From NCBI GenBank assembly GCA_033239525.1, contig BSYO01000004.1, positions 13,554,037-13,618,036 of the forward strand: DNA of 64,000 bases. Direction: 5' to 3'. Origin of the DNA: Nepenthes gracilis. Taxonomy: Eukaryota > Streptophyta > Magnoliopsida > Caryophyllales > Nepenthaceae. Shown here piece after piece: positions 1-11,920 of the stretch. Positions within the stretch are counted from its first letter, which is position 1; each line of letters opens with the position of its first letter. The notes below the pieces were generated by a model. The model made no database searches, was not told where the DNA came from, and saw nothing but the letters and a program-made list of their open reading frames with translations. Both the position numbers and the translations under genes were made by a program.

Positions 1-670
1 TACAGCGATACCGGAAAGTAATAGTAATTACCCTTCAGGTTAACGCTCTAAGGAAGGGTGGATTACGTATAATTTCATGGACAGAGTTATCTTCAATTAC
101 CACCATAACATTCTAAAGCATTTTGGAAAACCTTACTTGATTGAATAATAATCCTAGATCCATTTTTCCTACTAATTTGACAAAACTGAAAATATTTTTG
201 TCCCGATTTCTTAATCTCAAGCTTTTATGCCTTGAAGGCCAAACAACTTATACAGAACATTTTTCAGATAACTTCAGATAGCTTCAAGTAGTTTCAGAAC
301 ATATCAAAACTTTAACAGTATAACTTTTCACCAAAATTTCGGATACAGAACGTTCCAACAAACTCATCACTAGGTTAAATAAAATTTTCCATCATATTTC
401 TCAAATCTTAAACCAAAATCCCCAAATTTTCGAGTTAAGGTTTCGCACTAAAATTTCGAACATAAATCAGACACAAATCGAACATCAAACAATGAAATCG
501 GGGTTATATATCATCATACATATGCATAAACTAAAATCTAGCTAAGAAATCGCGGAGAACATGCATAAATCACAGTGAATATTCAGGAACAGGGGTTTTA
601 GAGCGATAAAAACAAAATAGAAATATTCGAAAGTTGTAAAAATGAAGAATAGCATTCGAGGTACACTTAC

Positions 671-787
671 CTTAGCCCGAACTATAGTTAGTTTTACCCT
701 GATTGGATCGAAGGCAGTGGAGAAACCATTTCTACTTTCTTCTTCCTTCACGCTTTCTATCGTAGCCCCTTCTCTCTCCTCCTTCAC
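671..787 (-). other. LTR short ORF ending at a donor-like site (3' copy)
   Basis: An ATG at 787 lies 38 bases downstream of a TATA box on the minus strand and opens 39 codons rich in Lys, Glu and Arg. The frame reaches a near-perfect splice-donor consensus, AAG|GTAAGTG, at 671/670, after which the frame runs on into hydrophobic low-complexity sequence. The other LTR has a homologous ORF from 7,082, with substitutions but the same opening residues MKEEREGAT. It could be the first exon of a short LTR transcript. Splicing and translation are inferred; the ORF and sites are visible. Confidence 0.4.
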
Positions 788-824
788 CGTATCTAAACTT
801 TTGCTCTTAAAATCCCAGATTTAA

Positions 825-832
825 TATTTATA
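825..832 (-). promoter_or_regulatory. TATA box of element 1 LTR (3' copy)
   Basis: TATAAATA on the minus strand, 38 bases upstream of the ATG at 787. The same octamer is at 7,120-7,127 in the other LTR at identical spacing to its ATG. It is the best candidate for the U3/R promoter. Confidence 0.5.
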
Positions 833-899
833 ACTCAACTCCCCACTTTATGGAGGATTCTAGATCCTTCTAGAGCTCACCTTTCTGATATTTTTATCC

Positions 900-2350
900 A
901 TTTTCATCCCGATCACTTCATCGTTTATTCATACTGATCATTTTGGCTACAGGGCATACTGATTATTTTGCTGCACCGAAAACTCATCCATACCGGTCAC
1001 TATTTGTATCATTTTGGCATTTTGCATATACAACCATACTGGTAATTTGCTTCTATATCGATCAATATCCATCCCGTCATTTTTGTCCATATCGGAAGAA
1101 TGCCCATACCGACAATTTTTCTCACATGTACACCAATCAAGCATACTGGCATTTTCCCTTATAAGCTTACTGGTCATATTCCTTGCAACCATTTTGGCCA
1201 CTTTCCTCAAAACTTGTACCAGTATTTTACCTATTGCAATTCCATAATTTCATACCATCCCTGCATCCCTACCAATTTGTCAACTCAAACCGGTAAAACC
1301 ATACCGGTCATTTCCATACCAACAAATTGCTCCATACCGACAATTTTGGCCATACCGGGCAAATAGTGCATATTGGCCAAATTGTGCATACCGAGCAAAT
1401 TGCAACATTTTGTCCAAAACATACTATACTGGCAAAATTTACTATTCCAGTATTTTGTATTATTTCAAAATTTTGACAAGTCGATTATTTGGCCAGATTT
1501 ATTTTCCTTTCATGCACACCGGTTAAAAACCCATGCCGGTATTTTAGCTATTTCGGTAATTTCATACCGTCCTTATGTCTCTGTCAATTTGCCATTGCAA
1601 ACCTGATCATACTGGCAAATTGCCTCATATCGGCAATTTGTTTCATCCCGGCAAAATTCTCCAAAATGTATCATTCTTGCAATTTGCATTAAACTCCTAG
1701 TGAATTAGGTTGCCTAAAGTACTCATTCTACCCAAAATACCCATCCGGGCATTTTAGCCATCCCGGGCACTTTGGCCATCCTAGTCATTTCTCTTAGTCA
1801 ATCCTTTTCCAAAGCATACCAGTAATTTTCATCAAAACCCATACCGGTAAAATATATTATACTGGCAATTTCATTTCATTTCGTCTTTTAATGTAAATCG
1901 GCCATTATACCCATTCTGGCCGTGTTGCCATTTTATCCAGTCAACGTGTTGGCCGGGTATTTTTAGTGTCCAGGCTTTTTGCCTCGAGATACGTTCCGAA
2001 CATTTTCTATTTATAAGTATACCGGCCATTTTATTTAATTATCCGGTCAATGTGTTGACAGGTTGTTTTGGCAGCTAGCATTTCTCCTTCATACTGGTAG
2101 TTTTCACATACCGAGCAAATTTACCATTCTGAGTAACTGTGCATATTGGCTATTATCTTCTCAAAGTTCATACCGATCATTTTCTTCTCAAAGTTTATAC
2201 TGGTCATTTTGTTGTCTTAATTGGTCAATATTTTGGCCGGGCACTTTGTGCATCTGGTTAGTTGGCTGCACGGTTCTTCCGCTGACAGCCGGTCAACGTG
2301 TGTTGACCGGGTAAATTTCCAACCGAATTTAGCCGGTCAATGGGGTGTTA
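900..2350. repeat. degenerate CCGG-rich short repeats in U3
   Basis: Dozens of variants of a short phrase of the type ATACCGG-(T/C)(A/C)ATTTTG occur with irregular spacing. Many units read CTGG, TTGG, CCGA or CCAA instead of CCGG. The same block recurs at about 7,200-8,650 in the other LTR, with different units altered. It codes for nothing I can recognise, and the small ORFs here are by-products of the repeat. Confidence 0.75.
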
Positions 2351-2355
2351 ACCGG
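2289..2355. promoter_or_regulatory. inverted W-box pairs in U3
   Basis: 2,289-2,310 reads CCGGTCAACGTG then TGTTGACCGG, an almost perfect inverted pair with TTGACC (W-box) cores on both strands. A second, degraded pair follows at 2,333-2,355. The homologous block in the other LTR is at about 8,577-8,642. Similar pairs occur near the start of the LTR at 19,490-21,625. Confidence 0.5.
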
Positions 2356-2525
2356 ATAATTCTACTCTCATTTTTTTGTGCGCTGACCGGTTTTTCTCCC
2401 AACCTACCAGACTCTCTTTCTATCTTTTCAAGTAGGTGCCAAGACACCCAAATTCACTTATTCCTATCTTATTGTATTAACTTAATTACTGAAATTTACA
2501 CTGTTTTGGAAACCGATAACTTACA

Positions 2526-5250
2526 ATTCTCCCCCACTTATAGAAATTTCGTCCTCAAAATTGAACGATTCTCAAAATTTTAGCAAACAAAAGGGTTATT
2601 TCTTCCGAATTTCTTCCTACTTTTCCAAGACATTTCCTAGATAAAAATCAGTCTAAAAAACTTTATCTAATTAAATTGTTGTGATTCTTTATATTTAATG
2701 CTTCTTCCTTGATTTTGAGATTAAAATTCTAACCATAACCCAATCACAAATCTACTTTCTCAATTATTGATACACAGGAACTTCATAATAATTCACCCAA
2801 CTTCAAAACTAAGACCATTGGTTGGCTAATATAATATCTTAGATGGTTTATTCAGACTCTATTTTGATTCAAAGATGATTACTCACTTGGACCTGTAGTC
2901 TCATGCTGGAACTTACAAGCAAAGGCTCACATTTTTTTGCTACGCCACTCTGATTTTCTAACTACGAATCATCCAGTTATTCAATCCGATTTAATTTGAC
3001 ACTCAAAATTTTCTGATCAAGTTAGACGAAAGTGTTGTTATAAATCTTAACTTACAATCAAGCTTCAAATCGAACATACTTTATATCATCATTAACTCGT
3101 TGGTACACCGATAAACCAATTGATTTCCATCCGAACGCGTTATTCATAATCACAATGGGTGAGTTGTCCTAGTTGTCCTGACACAAAATCATGAGGTCTC
3201 CTCATTCCATATTTTTATATCCTTAATGCTTCTGTTATAATTCTCTTTTCCAAAATCAAAGTAAGCATTCCACACAAAGCCCATTAAATTCGGAAGCTCC
3301 CAACATAAATTATCGATCACACTCTTTACTTTCCTCAAAAATCATGAAGATCCACCTTTACAATCTCAACTCGTTGCCTATACCAATGCATATTCATTTC
3401 TTCTTTTCGTTAATAGTAATGATCTCCCATGAACAATACCTTCAAATCCTTAAACCAGGAACCTTATTGGCCAATCCCAACTATGGGTGGAGTTATTTCA
3501 AACAGTAAGCTCCTCCCCCACTTAAAGTGAGGGTAATTACCAAATGGGATCATTCCTTAGAAACTATTACCAATTTACATTTTTATTAGACCCATCAAGG
3601 GTTAATTCACCAAAAGGGCTGACAATTTTCTTCAAAAGTAATCTTTACATGTCCCAGTCTTCTAAATACTAATTGTTTCTAAGCCAAACGCTTCACAGAC
3701 ATAACGTTCCTCCAAAATCACTAATCGGATCACCTTCTAAATTCAATTAGACCCAAGAATACCATATACTTTTACAAGATTAATTGTTTCTTCCTAAGGG
3801 ACCATCATTGAATGTCTACAAAACCGTATTCAAACCTTTTTGATGAATCATGTACCCAGTCTAATATTTTCCATAACTGAACTTACATTTTTTCCCAATT
3901 GGGTATGCAGCTAATTTTCCTTTCTAACTCATGGTGCTATCCTCAAACAGACTAATCACACCTTAGGCACCTAAAATCTTTCCTTGATAAAGTCATCACA
4001 AAATCTTTCAACATATACCTAGAAGATCCGCTCCCTAATTTTCCACAAAATGCCAACAAGTTTACGAGACTCACATGGTGCTATCGGGATTTCTGCAAAT
4101 CATTGCAAACACCTCACAAAATTCTTTATTCATCATTCTATTTATCTCTAAATATTAAATTAATGTCTCATTGAATTAATTACCCAAATTTTAATTATCA
4201 AAATTGACCTTAACACAATCTCAATTTACTGATTAGCAGAAAATCAAGTAAACCTTCTTTCTTAATAAACATCCTAAATATCGCATTAAGGTTCATCAAA
4301 TAACAAATGAACTTAGGAAACATAGACAAAATATAGGTTAAGAGTCCCAAATAATACATTAATGAGGTATCAAAATTCAGGAATATCACATTCCACCACG
4401 ATAGACTTTAGCTTGATACTTATGCTATCACTGCGAAACCTCAATCCCAGGCACCAGACTTCTTTTCTATTTATTAGTAGACAACATCAACTTACTTCCT
4501 TCCAAACATTAGATCGCCACAACATTGTCTAAATCCTCAGCATCTCTGAACCTCAAGTGATAAATTTTACTTTATTAATCTTTATACGTTAGGCTAGACA
4601 ATCATATATTCAGACAACCCCTTCTGAACAAATTAATAACCTGAGGGCCTTAACCCAAAGTCGACCAATTAAAACTTTGAACTAAACTATCTACTGGGAC
4701 TTCAATTAGGTACTGTTAAATCAACATAGGCTCGACATAGATTAAAGTCAAATCCTTAGGGTGCCTTCAAGCAATTTCTTTGTCTCCTCAACATTACGGT
4801 CGACCAATACTCGAAAAAGGCCCTTATCTGGTAGTCGTGTCATTTCCTGTATCCACAAGCACCATAAGGTTATTTATACTTAACTACTCAAATTAGAGGA
4901 AAGGGTTGGGCTCAATCAATGCACGTCAAAATACAATTCTTAAGGCCAAAATCTACACATTTCATCTCGTCCGAACTACTTCATCTTACCCTTCAACTTA
5001 GAACAGCTCAACCTAACTCTTAAACCCAAAATCAATCAACCTAGGTTTGCAATCAATACCGATTAGCTTAAATACTGAATTCCCAACGAAATTCTCATCT
5101 AACTTATGTAAACCTAAGTACCCAAGATTTCCCAGTCCACCTTAATCATCCTACATTTTCATTTTTTTATTCACTCAATTTTGATCTATCCTAAACTTCC
5201 GCATACGACCCAAATCAAAACCCAAAGCATCTCTTTTCTCTGATATTAAT
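2526..5250 (-). mobile_element. non-coding interior of element 1
   Basis: The stretch between the two LTRs is 2.7 kb, about half the usual interior of a plant gypsy element. I find no gag zinc knuckle, protease DSG, reverse-transcriptase YxDD, RNase H or integrase motif in either orientation. No open frame of note exists. The ends are those of an LTR element: a primer-binding-site remnant at 5,237-5,248 and a polypurine tract next to 2,525. It resembles a large retrotransposon derivative (LARD), an element mobilised only by another element's proteins. A fully decayed interior is the alternative. Confidence 0.55.
5237..5248 (-). other. primer binding site remnant, element 1
   Basis: The minus strand reads TAATATCAGAGA two bases after the LTR end CCACA. 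This matches TGGTATCAGAGA of the Tekay element at 30,361 except at its second and third bases. It corresponds to the initiator tRNA-Met primer site. Confidence 0.6.
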
Positions 5251-5763
5251 TGTGGTAGAACCGTTTTTTTGTCCACAGAATAGTACTGCCGATACAAATC
5301 CAAAACTAAAGCCCAAAAGATAATTTAAAGTTATAAGAAAAAACAGACAGAATTTCCCCTAAAACTGGGCTATCTGATACAATTTACCTGAATGAAACCT
5401 GTAAATATATAAAATAATATCCATCAACATATATTTTTATCACTGACACAGTATCATTAGACGTCGTATAAATCCCTATGGCTTTACATTCAACATTCTA
5501 TCCATTACACCGAAGTCCAGAATAGAGATGCCTATTAGGCTTTGTACAAACTGAAAAATATATAGCAAAAACTGAACTATATCCAAAATAATTATACTTG
5601 CAGAAGCATATATCGCTATTTCATTACATTCATAACCTACACTTCATATACAAGATCTATATACGCAAGATCTATATACAACACCAGGTATTACATTCAA
5701 GTTAGTCTTCTTAAGGTCCTCAAAATAATTTCAAATCTTCCAAAATCTGCAGCCAAGCTTTGA

Positions 5764-5802
5764 CTACCCCTTCTCGTCTGGAACTAGTTCTACTATATCA
5801 TC
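5764..5802 (-). other. acidic micro-ORF after an acceptor-like AG (element 1)
   Basis: After a long pyrimidine tract ending CCTCCAG, the minus strand reads DDIVELVPDEKG then TAG, in the frame starting at the G of AG. The core ELVPDE is identical to that of the LTR at 36,873, although four of its six codons differ, all at third positions. See the finding on the shared LTR micro-gene. Confidence 0.5.
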
Positions 5803-6943
5803 TGGAGGAAAAAAAATAAAATAGTAAGTCGAAACCTAATAAGGTACCAAAACATACAAATCAAATTCTTTCATAAAGAACATAGGTACGGATAAGAAGA
5901 ACTATGAAAATATTTAAAAAGCAGAAATGTACAGGAGAACAGGAGAAAAGGAGAAAAGATAGATCAGAAAAATATAATACAGTAAAGTAGATATCATAGA
6001 AATTATCGAAGAGTAAACAAGCACCTAGAAAACATGGAAGTAAGGGAAGTCCATTCTATACATGTATCAGAAATCATAAATTAGTAATACGAGCCTAAAA
6101 AATCAAAAACATATATTAAAGTCTATAAGTTCTAGAAATTTCATTTTATTATTAGAAAGGACCAAATTAGTAGACCCTACTAGTCGAGGGGGCGAAAAAT
6201 CTAGAATAGATTGTGTTCACTCCACACAATTTAAGGCCAAAAATAGGAACAGGAGATCTTTTCCCATAGGATCTATCCCTTCTCGTGGGATTTAGTATAG
6301 GGATGCCGGCCAGTAATAGTAACTGTCTTCTAGGTTAATGCTTTGAGGAAGGGCATACCACGTATAATTCAATGGATAGAGTTATCCTTGATTACGACCA
6401 TAACGTTCTAAGACAAGTCGGAGAACCTTACCTGACTGAATAATAGTCCTAGGTCCATTTTTCCTATTGATTTGACAGAACTGAAAATATTTTTGACCCG
6501 ATTTCTTAATCTTAAGCTTATATGCCTCGAAGGCCAAACAACTTATACAGGACATTTTTTCAGATAACTTCAGATAGCTTCAGAACGTATCAGAACTTTA
6601 ACAGTATAACTTTTCACCAAAATTTTGGATACAGAACATTCCAACAAACTCATCACTAGGTTAAATAACATTTTCCATAATATTTCTCAAATCTTAAACC
6701 GAAATCCCTAAATTTTCGAGTTAAGGTTTCGCACCAAAATTTCAGACATAAGTCGGATACAAATCGGACATCAAACAACGAAATCGGAGTTATATATCAT
6801 CATACATATGCATAAACTAAAATCTAGCAAAGAAATCGCGGAGAACATGCATAAATTGCAGTGAATCTTCGGGAACATGGGTTTTAGAGCGATAAAAACA
6901 AAATAGAGATATTCAGAAGCTGTAAAAACGAAGAATAACGTCT

Positions 6944-7082
6944 GAGGTACACTTGTCTCAACCCAAACTACCGTTAGCTTTACCTGATCGGATTGAAGGC
7001 GATGTAGAAACATTTTCTCCTCTCTTCTGCTTTCTTCTTCCTTTGCGCTTTCTGTCGTAGCCCCTTCTCTCTCCTCCTTCAC
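6944..7082 (-). other. LTR short ORF (5' copy)
   Basis: An ATG at 7,082, 38 bases below TATAAATA, opens a Lys/Glu-rich frame homologous to that at 787-671 of the other LTR. The donor-like position reads GAGACAAGTGTACCTC, so the GT of the left copy is changed here. The open frame itself continues to 6,771. Confidence 0.35.
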
Positions 7083-8811
7083 AGTAACTAAACTTTTGCT
7101 CCAAAAATCCCAAACTTAATATTTATAACTTAACTCCCCACTTTATGGAGGATTCTAGATCCTTCTGGAGCTCACCTTTCTGATATTTTTACCCATTTTT
7201 ATCCCGGCCACCTCATCATTTATTCATACTGATCATTGGCTACAGGGCATACCGATTATTTTGCCGCATCGGAAACTCATCCATACCGGTCACTATTTGT
7301 ATCATTCCGGCATTTTGCATATACAATCATATTGGTAATTTTCTTCTATACCGATCAATATCCATCCCGTCATTTTTGGCCATACTAGCAATTTTTCTCA
7401 CATGTACACCGGTCAAGCATACCGGCATTTTCCCTTATAATCTTACTGATCATATTCCTTGCAACCATTCTGGCCACTTTCCTCAAAACTCATACCGGTA
7501 TTTTACCTATTGCCATTTCGTAATTTCATACTGTTCCTACATCCCTACTAATTTGCCAACTCAAATCGGCAAAATCATACCGGTCATTTCCATACCGACA
7601 AATTGCTCTATACTGGCAATTTTGGCCATACCGGGCAAATGGTGCATACCGGCCAAATTATGCATACTGAGCAAATTGCAGCATTTTGTCCTAAACGTAC
7701 TATATTGGCAAAATTCACTATTCTGATATTTTGTATCATTCCAAAAATTTGACAAGTCGATTATTTGGCTAGATTTATTTTCTTTTCATACATACCGGTT
7801 AGAAACCCAAATCGGTATTTTAGCTATTTCGGTAATTTCATACCGTCCTTGTATCTCTGTCAATTTGCCAATGCAACCCTGGTCATATTGGAAAATTGCC
7901 TCAGACCGACAATTTGCTTCATCCCGGCAAAATTGTCCAAAATGTGCAATTCTGCCAATTTGCATTAAACTCCTAACGAACCAGTCTCCTTAAAGTACTC
8001 ATTCTACCCAAAATATCCATCCTGAGTACTTTGGCCATCCTAGTCATTTCTCTTAGTCATTTCTTTTTCAAATCATACCAGTAATTTTCATCAAAACCCA
8101 TACTGGCAAAATATATTATACCGACAATTTCATTTCATTTCGTCTTTTAATGTGAACCGGCCATTATACCCATTCTGGCCGTGTTGCCATTTTATCCGGT
8201 CAACTCGTTGGCCAGGCATTTTTAGCGACCAGGCATTTTGCCCGGAGATACGTTTAAGATATTTTCTATTTATAAGTATACCGGTTATTTTATTCAATTA
8301 TCCGGTCAACGTGTTGATCGGTTGTTTTGGCAGCTAGCATTTCTCCTTCATACTGATAGTTTTCACATACTAGGCAAATTTACCATTCCGAGTAACTGTT
8401 CATACTGGCTATTATCTTCTCAAAGTTCATACCGATCATTTTCTTCTCAAAGTTCATGCCGATCATTTTCTTCTCAAAGTTCATATCGGTCATTTTGCTG
8501 TCTTAATTGGTCAATATTTTGACTGGGCACTTTGCGCATCTGGTCAATTGGCTGCACGGTTCTTTAGCTGACAGCCAGTCAACGTGTGTTGTTCGGGCAA
8601 ATTTCCAATCGAATTTAGCCGGTCAACGTGACATTGACCAGATAATTCTTCTCTCATTTTTTTGTGCACTAATCGATTTTTCTCCCAACCTGCCGGACTC
8701 TCTTTCTATCTTTTCAATCAGGTGCCAAGACACTCAAATCCACCTATTCCTATCTTATTGTATTAACTTAATTATCGAAACTTATACTATTTTGAAAACC
8801 GGTACCTTACA

Positions 8812-9945
8812 TATGTGATATATGTAATCTCCCTTGCGCCACCAAAAATGTGAGTTGTGATGTAGTTAATCTATCCCATACGTTTTAATGAGAACCATCA
8901 TGAAGAATGAATAAAAATTAATATATTCGGATATCCTAATATATAACTAAAATTGACGTTGTATCCAAAGTGGCGGGTGGCAAAATATAGTGAGCAAGCT
9001 TTTGATTTATGGGAGACAATTACATAGATGGCCTAACCTACTGGCCTAAACTACAATTGATATGATTCAAGGTTATCAGGAGTACATGTAACACTTTCTC
9101 AAGTTGGTCTTTTAAATATTTGGTTCTCTAATTTCATACATACATTATATTTCTACATGTATTTGTATGAACTATGTATGGATTGACCCACAAATGGGTA
9201 ATAAGAATATCTCGTACGTATGGATATGTTTTAAGCTCTGGAACATATTTTATACTCGTATGTTTCTGCTCCGACCTTTAATTTCAACATATGAGATTAC
9301 AAGATTTATATCTGGACTATGGTATGTATCCCATATGGATATAGTGGCGGTCATAATTAGGTAATGTGACATTGGATCATATGATATGATATCGTTTATG
9401 AGATTTGATTGGATCATTATTTATTATAATTATATCCTGAATGGACTATTTGATACTGATGATACTTTAGTATGAGTCATCTCCTTGATTTTTAGTGAAT
9501 TTAATAAACATTGTTGTTTGTTTTATATGTTTATACGTGGTATCTCATTCTATCTAATTTATGTATACTGTTTTATGATGTTGATGCTTGCTAAATTTTA
9601 GGTTTATGTTTTCATATTTATTCCTTCAAATTAGTGGTTTGGAAACAAATGCAAAAGTTTGGACGTGGTTTGACACGGCATATATCTTTCGGTGAGTAGA
9701 GATGTTTATATTAGTTATATGTCAGATTTCAAGGATATATTGTGGTTGTTGTTTTGATCGAACAAGGGCCTTGGACCATGTGTCAAGTATTCTGGAATTT
9801 TTATATTATGTTGATGCATTATTGTTAAGTTTGAATACTTTTCTTGTGACGTTTGGAGAGCAGGTCATATTTTATATTATCTGAATTGATATCCAATGAG
9901 TTTCTGTACGGGTTGTATTAAGTTGGGTCTTGTGTATGTATGAAA
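8812..9945. other. unassigned AT-rich interval
   Basis: No gene, repeat unit or element terminus is recognised. The texture resembles the second half of a decayed LTR, but I cannot match it base by base to another copy. A short plus-strand ORF at 9,167-9,364 has no recognisable product. Confidence 0.3.
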
Positions 9946-11500
9946 TGTTACGTCCAGGTTGGGTTTTGTTGTTTGATGAATTTATTAGATTTTTAAATCA
10001 TGAATTTTATTTATTGATCTATATATTTTATATCAGATATATAATAAATTTATTTGTTGGTCAAATTTAGTTGAATCTAAAATATTTAAAATATAAATAA
10101 TAAATAATTATGATACAATAATCATTTAAATATGTTCTTAAATGCATACAATTTGTACATCATCAATGAAAATTTGACAATTCCATACTAATTACATGAT
10201 CTTTGTATAATCTTAGGGTCAAAGCTTTAGTTAAAAGGCCTACAATCATAAGCAGAATATTAATGTACTCAAGCAATACCTTATGCTTATCACAATTTTA
10301 TAACAATATATTTACTTTTCATGTGCTTATTTTTATTAAATATATCATCATTATTTATTAAAAAAATAGTTACAATATTATCGCAAAATATTTTGTATGT
10401 ATTGTCATAGACTAAATAGGGGCTTGGGGGGCATCTATCGCCCAACATGGGCATCCGGCTCTAATCGGATGGCTCATGTGTTTGTTAACCTAGATAAAAT
10501 CTCAATTGTTTGATTTTATATTTAATTCAATGGTTGAAATTAAATCTTATTCGACAATATCGTGGCTGTCTGGCAGTTGAGATTAATGTGTACAGTAATC
10601 CTAAATTTTGAACAAGATGACGACGAAAAACGGCGGTGATTTTCATTTTCTTGCAGAATCTTCTCTGGTCTCCTCTCCTCTCTCCTTTCCATCTTCATCT
10701 TTGAAGGAGAAGCCAGCTTTTGGTTTCAGAAGGAGAGCATGGGAGAGAGTGTAGAGAAATAATAGAAGAAGAATGGGAGACGAAGCACTGCGCTATCGTG
10801 CTTTCATCACTAGTGCTTGTTACTGCTGGGTCACGACTGTCAAGGGAGATGTTGCGACTACCATTGAAGTTGTTTCCGGACATGCTGCGAGCTGCCGATT
10901 TGTTGCTATTGTCGTTCAATGTTGTCGCAATGTTGCTTTCTTTTACTGTATCTCACAATTAGGCAAGTGACTCCCCATACATTCGCTATCTCCTCTCTCG
11001 CAAGTAAGCATTCCTATTTTTCTACAAGTAAATTCCTCCTTTCTTCTTGTTGACGTTATTCTCTTGCATGTCTTGATTTTGGGAAAATTGGCACTCGTTT
11101 ATGTGAATCAGAAAATTGGGGGAAAACATAGGCAGATGGCATGGAAACCGGAAATTTGAGGGTTGTCGCTGAAATTAGGGCTTGATAAATTGTGAAATTA
11201 TGTTACAATTTCTCTTGATTTACATATTTGAAGGTGAAAGTTGAGATTTCCTCTGCCCTGGTGAGAATCGGACGAAATGTAAACAAGTAGAGATCTGTGC
11301 TTTGTTTGCGAAAATGGATACGGTGATGGTGGGTATATATATATATATATGGACGGCGGTGGATGTGGGTGTATACTGGCAGCACATATGTATAGGGTTA
11401 TTGTTCACTGTAGGAGAGCAGAGGATTTATTTGTCCAATAATATATTTAATGGCTGTATGCTTGTTGTGGTCTCTGGCTATTCTGTTTTTTATTTGTCCT
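9946..11500 (+). mobile_element. LTR-like module, truncated
   Basis: A possible LTR start, TGTTACGTCC, is at 9,946. From about 10,620 to 11,500 the sequence is related to the LTRs at 22,883-24,420 and (reverse) 25,280-27,860. Shared features are GTTGTCGC-type phrases, an AG|G(C/T)AAGT donor-like site (here at 10,962), repeated CAAGTAA words, and a phrase near 11,160 about a non-coding GGTTGTCGCTGAAATT stretch. The similarity fades near 11,500, where the gene-fragment island begins. No internal retrotransposon domains follow. Confidence 0.45.
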
Positions 11501-11810
11501 GCTGAATCAATTAAGAGTGTGAGCAATCTTTATTTTTTGTGAAATATTCGTGAGGATTGTTTAACTGATTAGCAATGAAACGATGTGAAGGAAACAATTA
11601 TCCCATGAACTAGTTGTTCTTTGTATGGGACGATGATGCGGTTAACTGTGCCAAGCTGTGGTTCTATTGCCAAGAGTGATGAAAGTGATGTCAGGAAATT
11701 TCTACAATAATTCACTGATTTTAAAGATAAAATTCTGTAATCTCAATCTTATTTGGGTACCGAGTAAGTGTTTTAGTAATTATATGTTTGCTTTGCCCTT
11801 CTACACAGGT

Positions 11811-11920
11811 GAAGCTATCCTGTACCGATGATCACTCCTGGAAAGAAAGGGAAGCAGCTGTTTTAGCCATAGGTGCTGTGGTTGAGGGTTGCATAAATGG
11901 TCATTATTCTCATCTGTTTG
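11811..11920 (+). pseudogene. single exon of a transportin-1-like importin beta
   Basis: The exon encodes V-K-L-S-C-T-D-D-H-S then WKEREAAVLAIGAVVEGCI, ending in HYSHLFE. WKEREAAVLA(L/I)GA(I/V)xEGC is a highly conserved HEAT-repeat phrase of plant transportin-1 (the TNPO1/Kap-beta2 family), which imports PY-NLS cargo into the nucleus. The exon has a good acceptor (pyrimidine tract then CACAG) before GTGAAG, and a donor GAG|GTAATC after it. It was therefore copied or left behind as genomic DNA, not through mRNA. The next expected exon (a conserved IPLLDDKFPLIRSI-type phrase) is not found downstream to 13,300. It is an orphan fragment: either a capture or the remnant of a broken gene. Confidence 0.75.

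Larger units (their letters stand above)
1..2525 (-). mobile_element. 3' LTR (partial) of long-LTR element 1
   Basis: This LTR reads on the minus strand and starts with TGTAAG at 2,525. It runs off the left edge of the window. It aligns along its whole length with 6,300-8,811, the 5' LTR of the same element. Outside it lies a purine-rich stretch on the minus strand (complement of 2,526-2,545), the expected polypurine tract. The part from about 900 to 2,350 is packed with short variants of ATACCGG. A TATA box (825-832), an ATG ORF from 787 and a donor-like AAG|GTAAGTG at 671/670 follow in order on the minus strand. The family looks like a Tekay-type gypsy LTR, but no coding region confirms the lineage. 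Confidence 0.85.
5251..8811 (-). mobile_element. 5' LTR of long-LTR element 1 (3,561 bases)
   Basis: A complete LTR on the minus strand, from TGTAAG at 8,811 to ACCACA at 5,251, followed by the primer-site remnant. It carries, in minus-strand order, W-box pairs near the start, the CCGG-rich block (8,650-7,200), a TATA box at 7,127-7,120, an ATG ORF from 7,082, a weakened donor-like site near 6,955 and the acidic micro-ORF at 5,802-5,764. Divergence from the left LTR is visible in every line, so the insertion is old. Confidence 0.85.

Noticed and set aside
943..1692. Several overlapping short ORFs on both strands
   Set aside because: They follow the CCGG-rich repeat; composition is repetitive and the frames are not kept in the other LTR.
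10720..10962. Possible protein-coding first exon (ORF starting MVSEGEHGREC)
   Set aside because: The same region recurs as non-coding LTR leader at 23,560 and reversed at 27,860 without keeping the frame.
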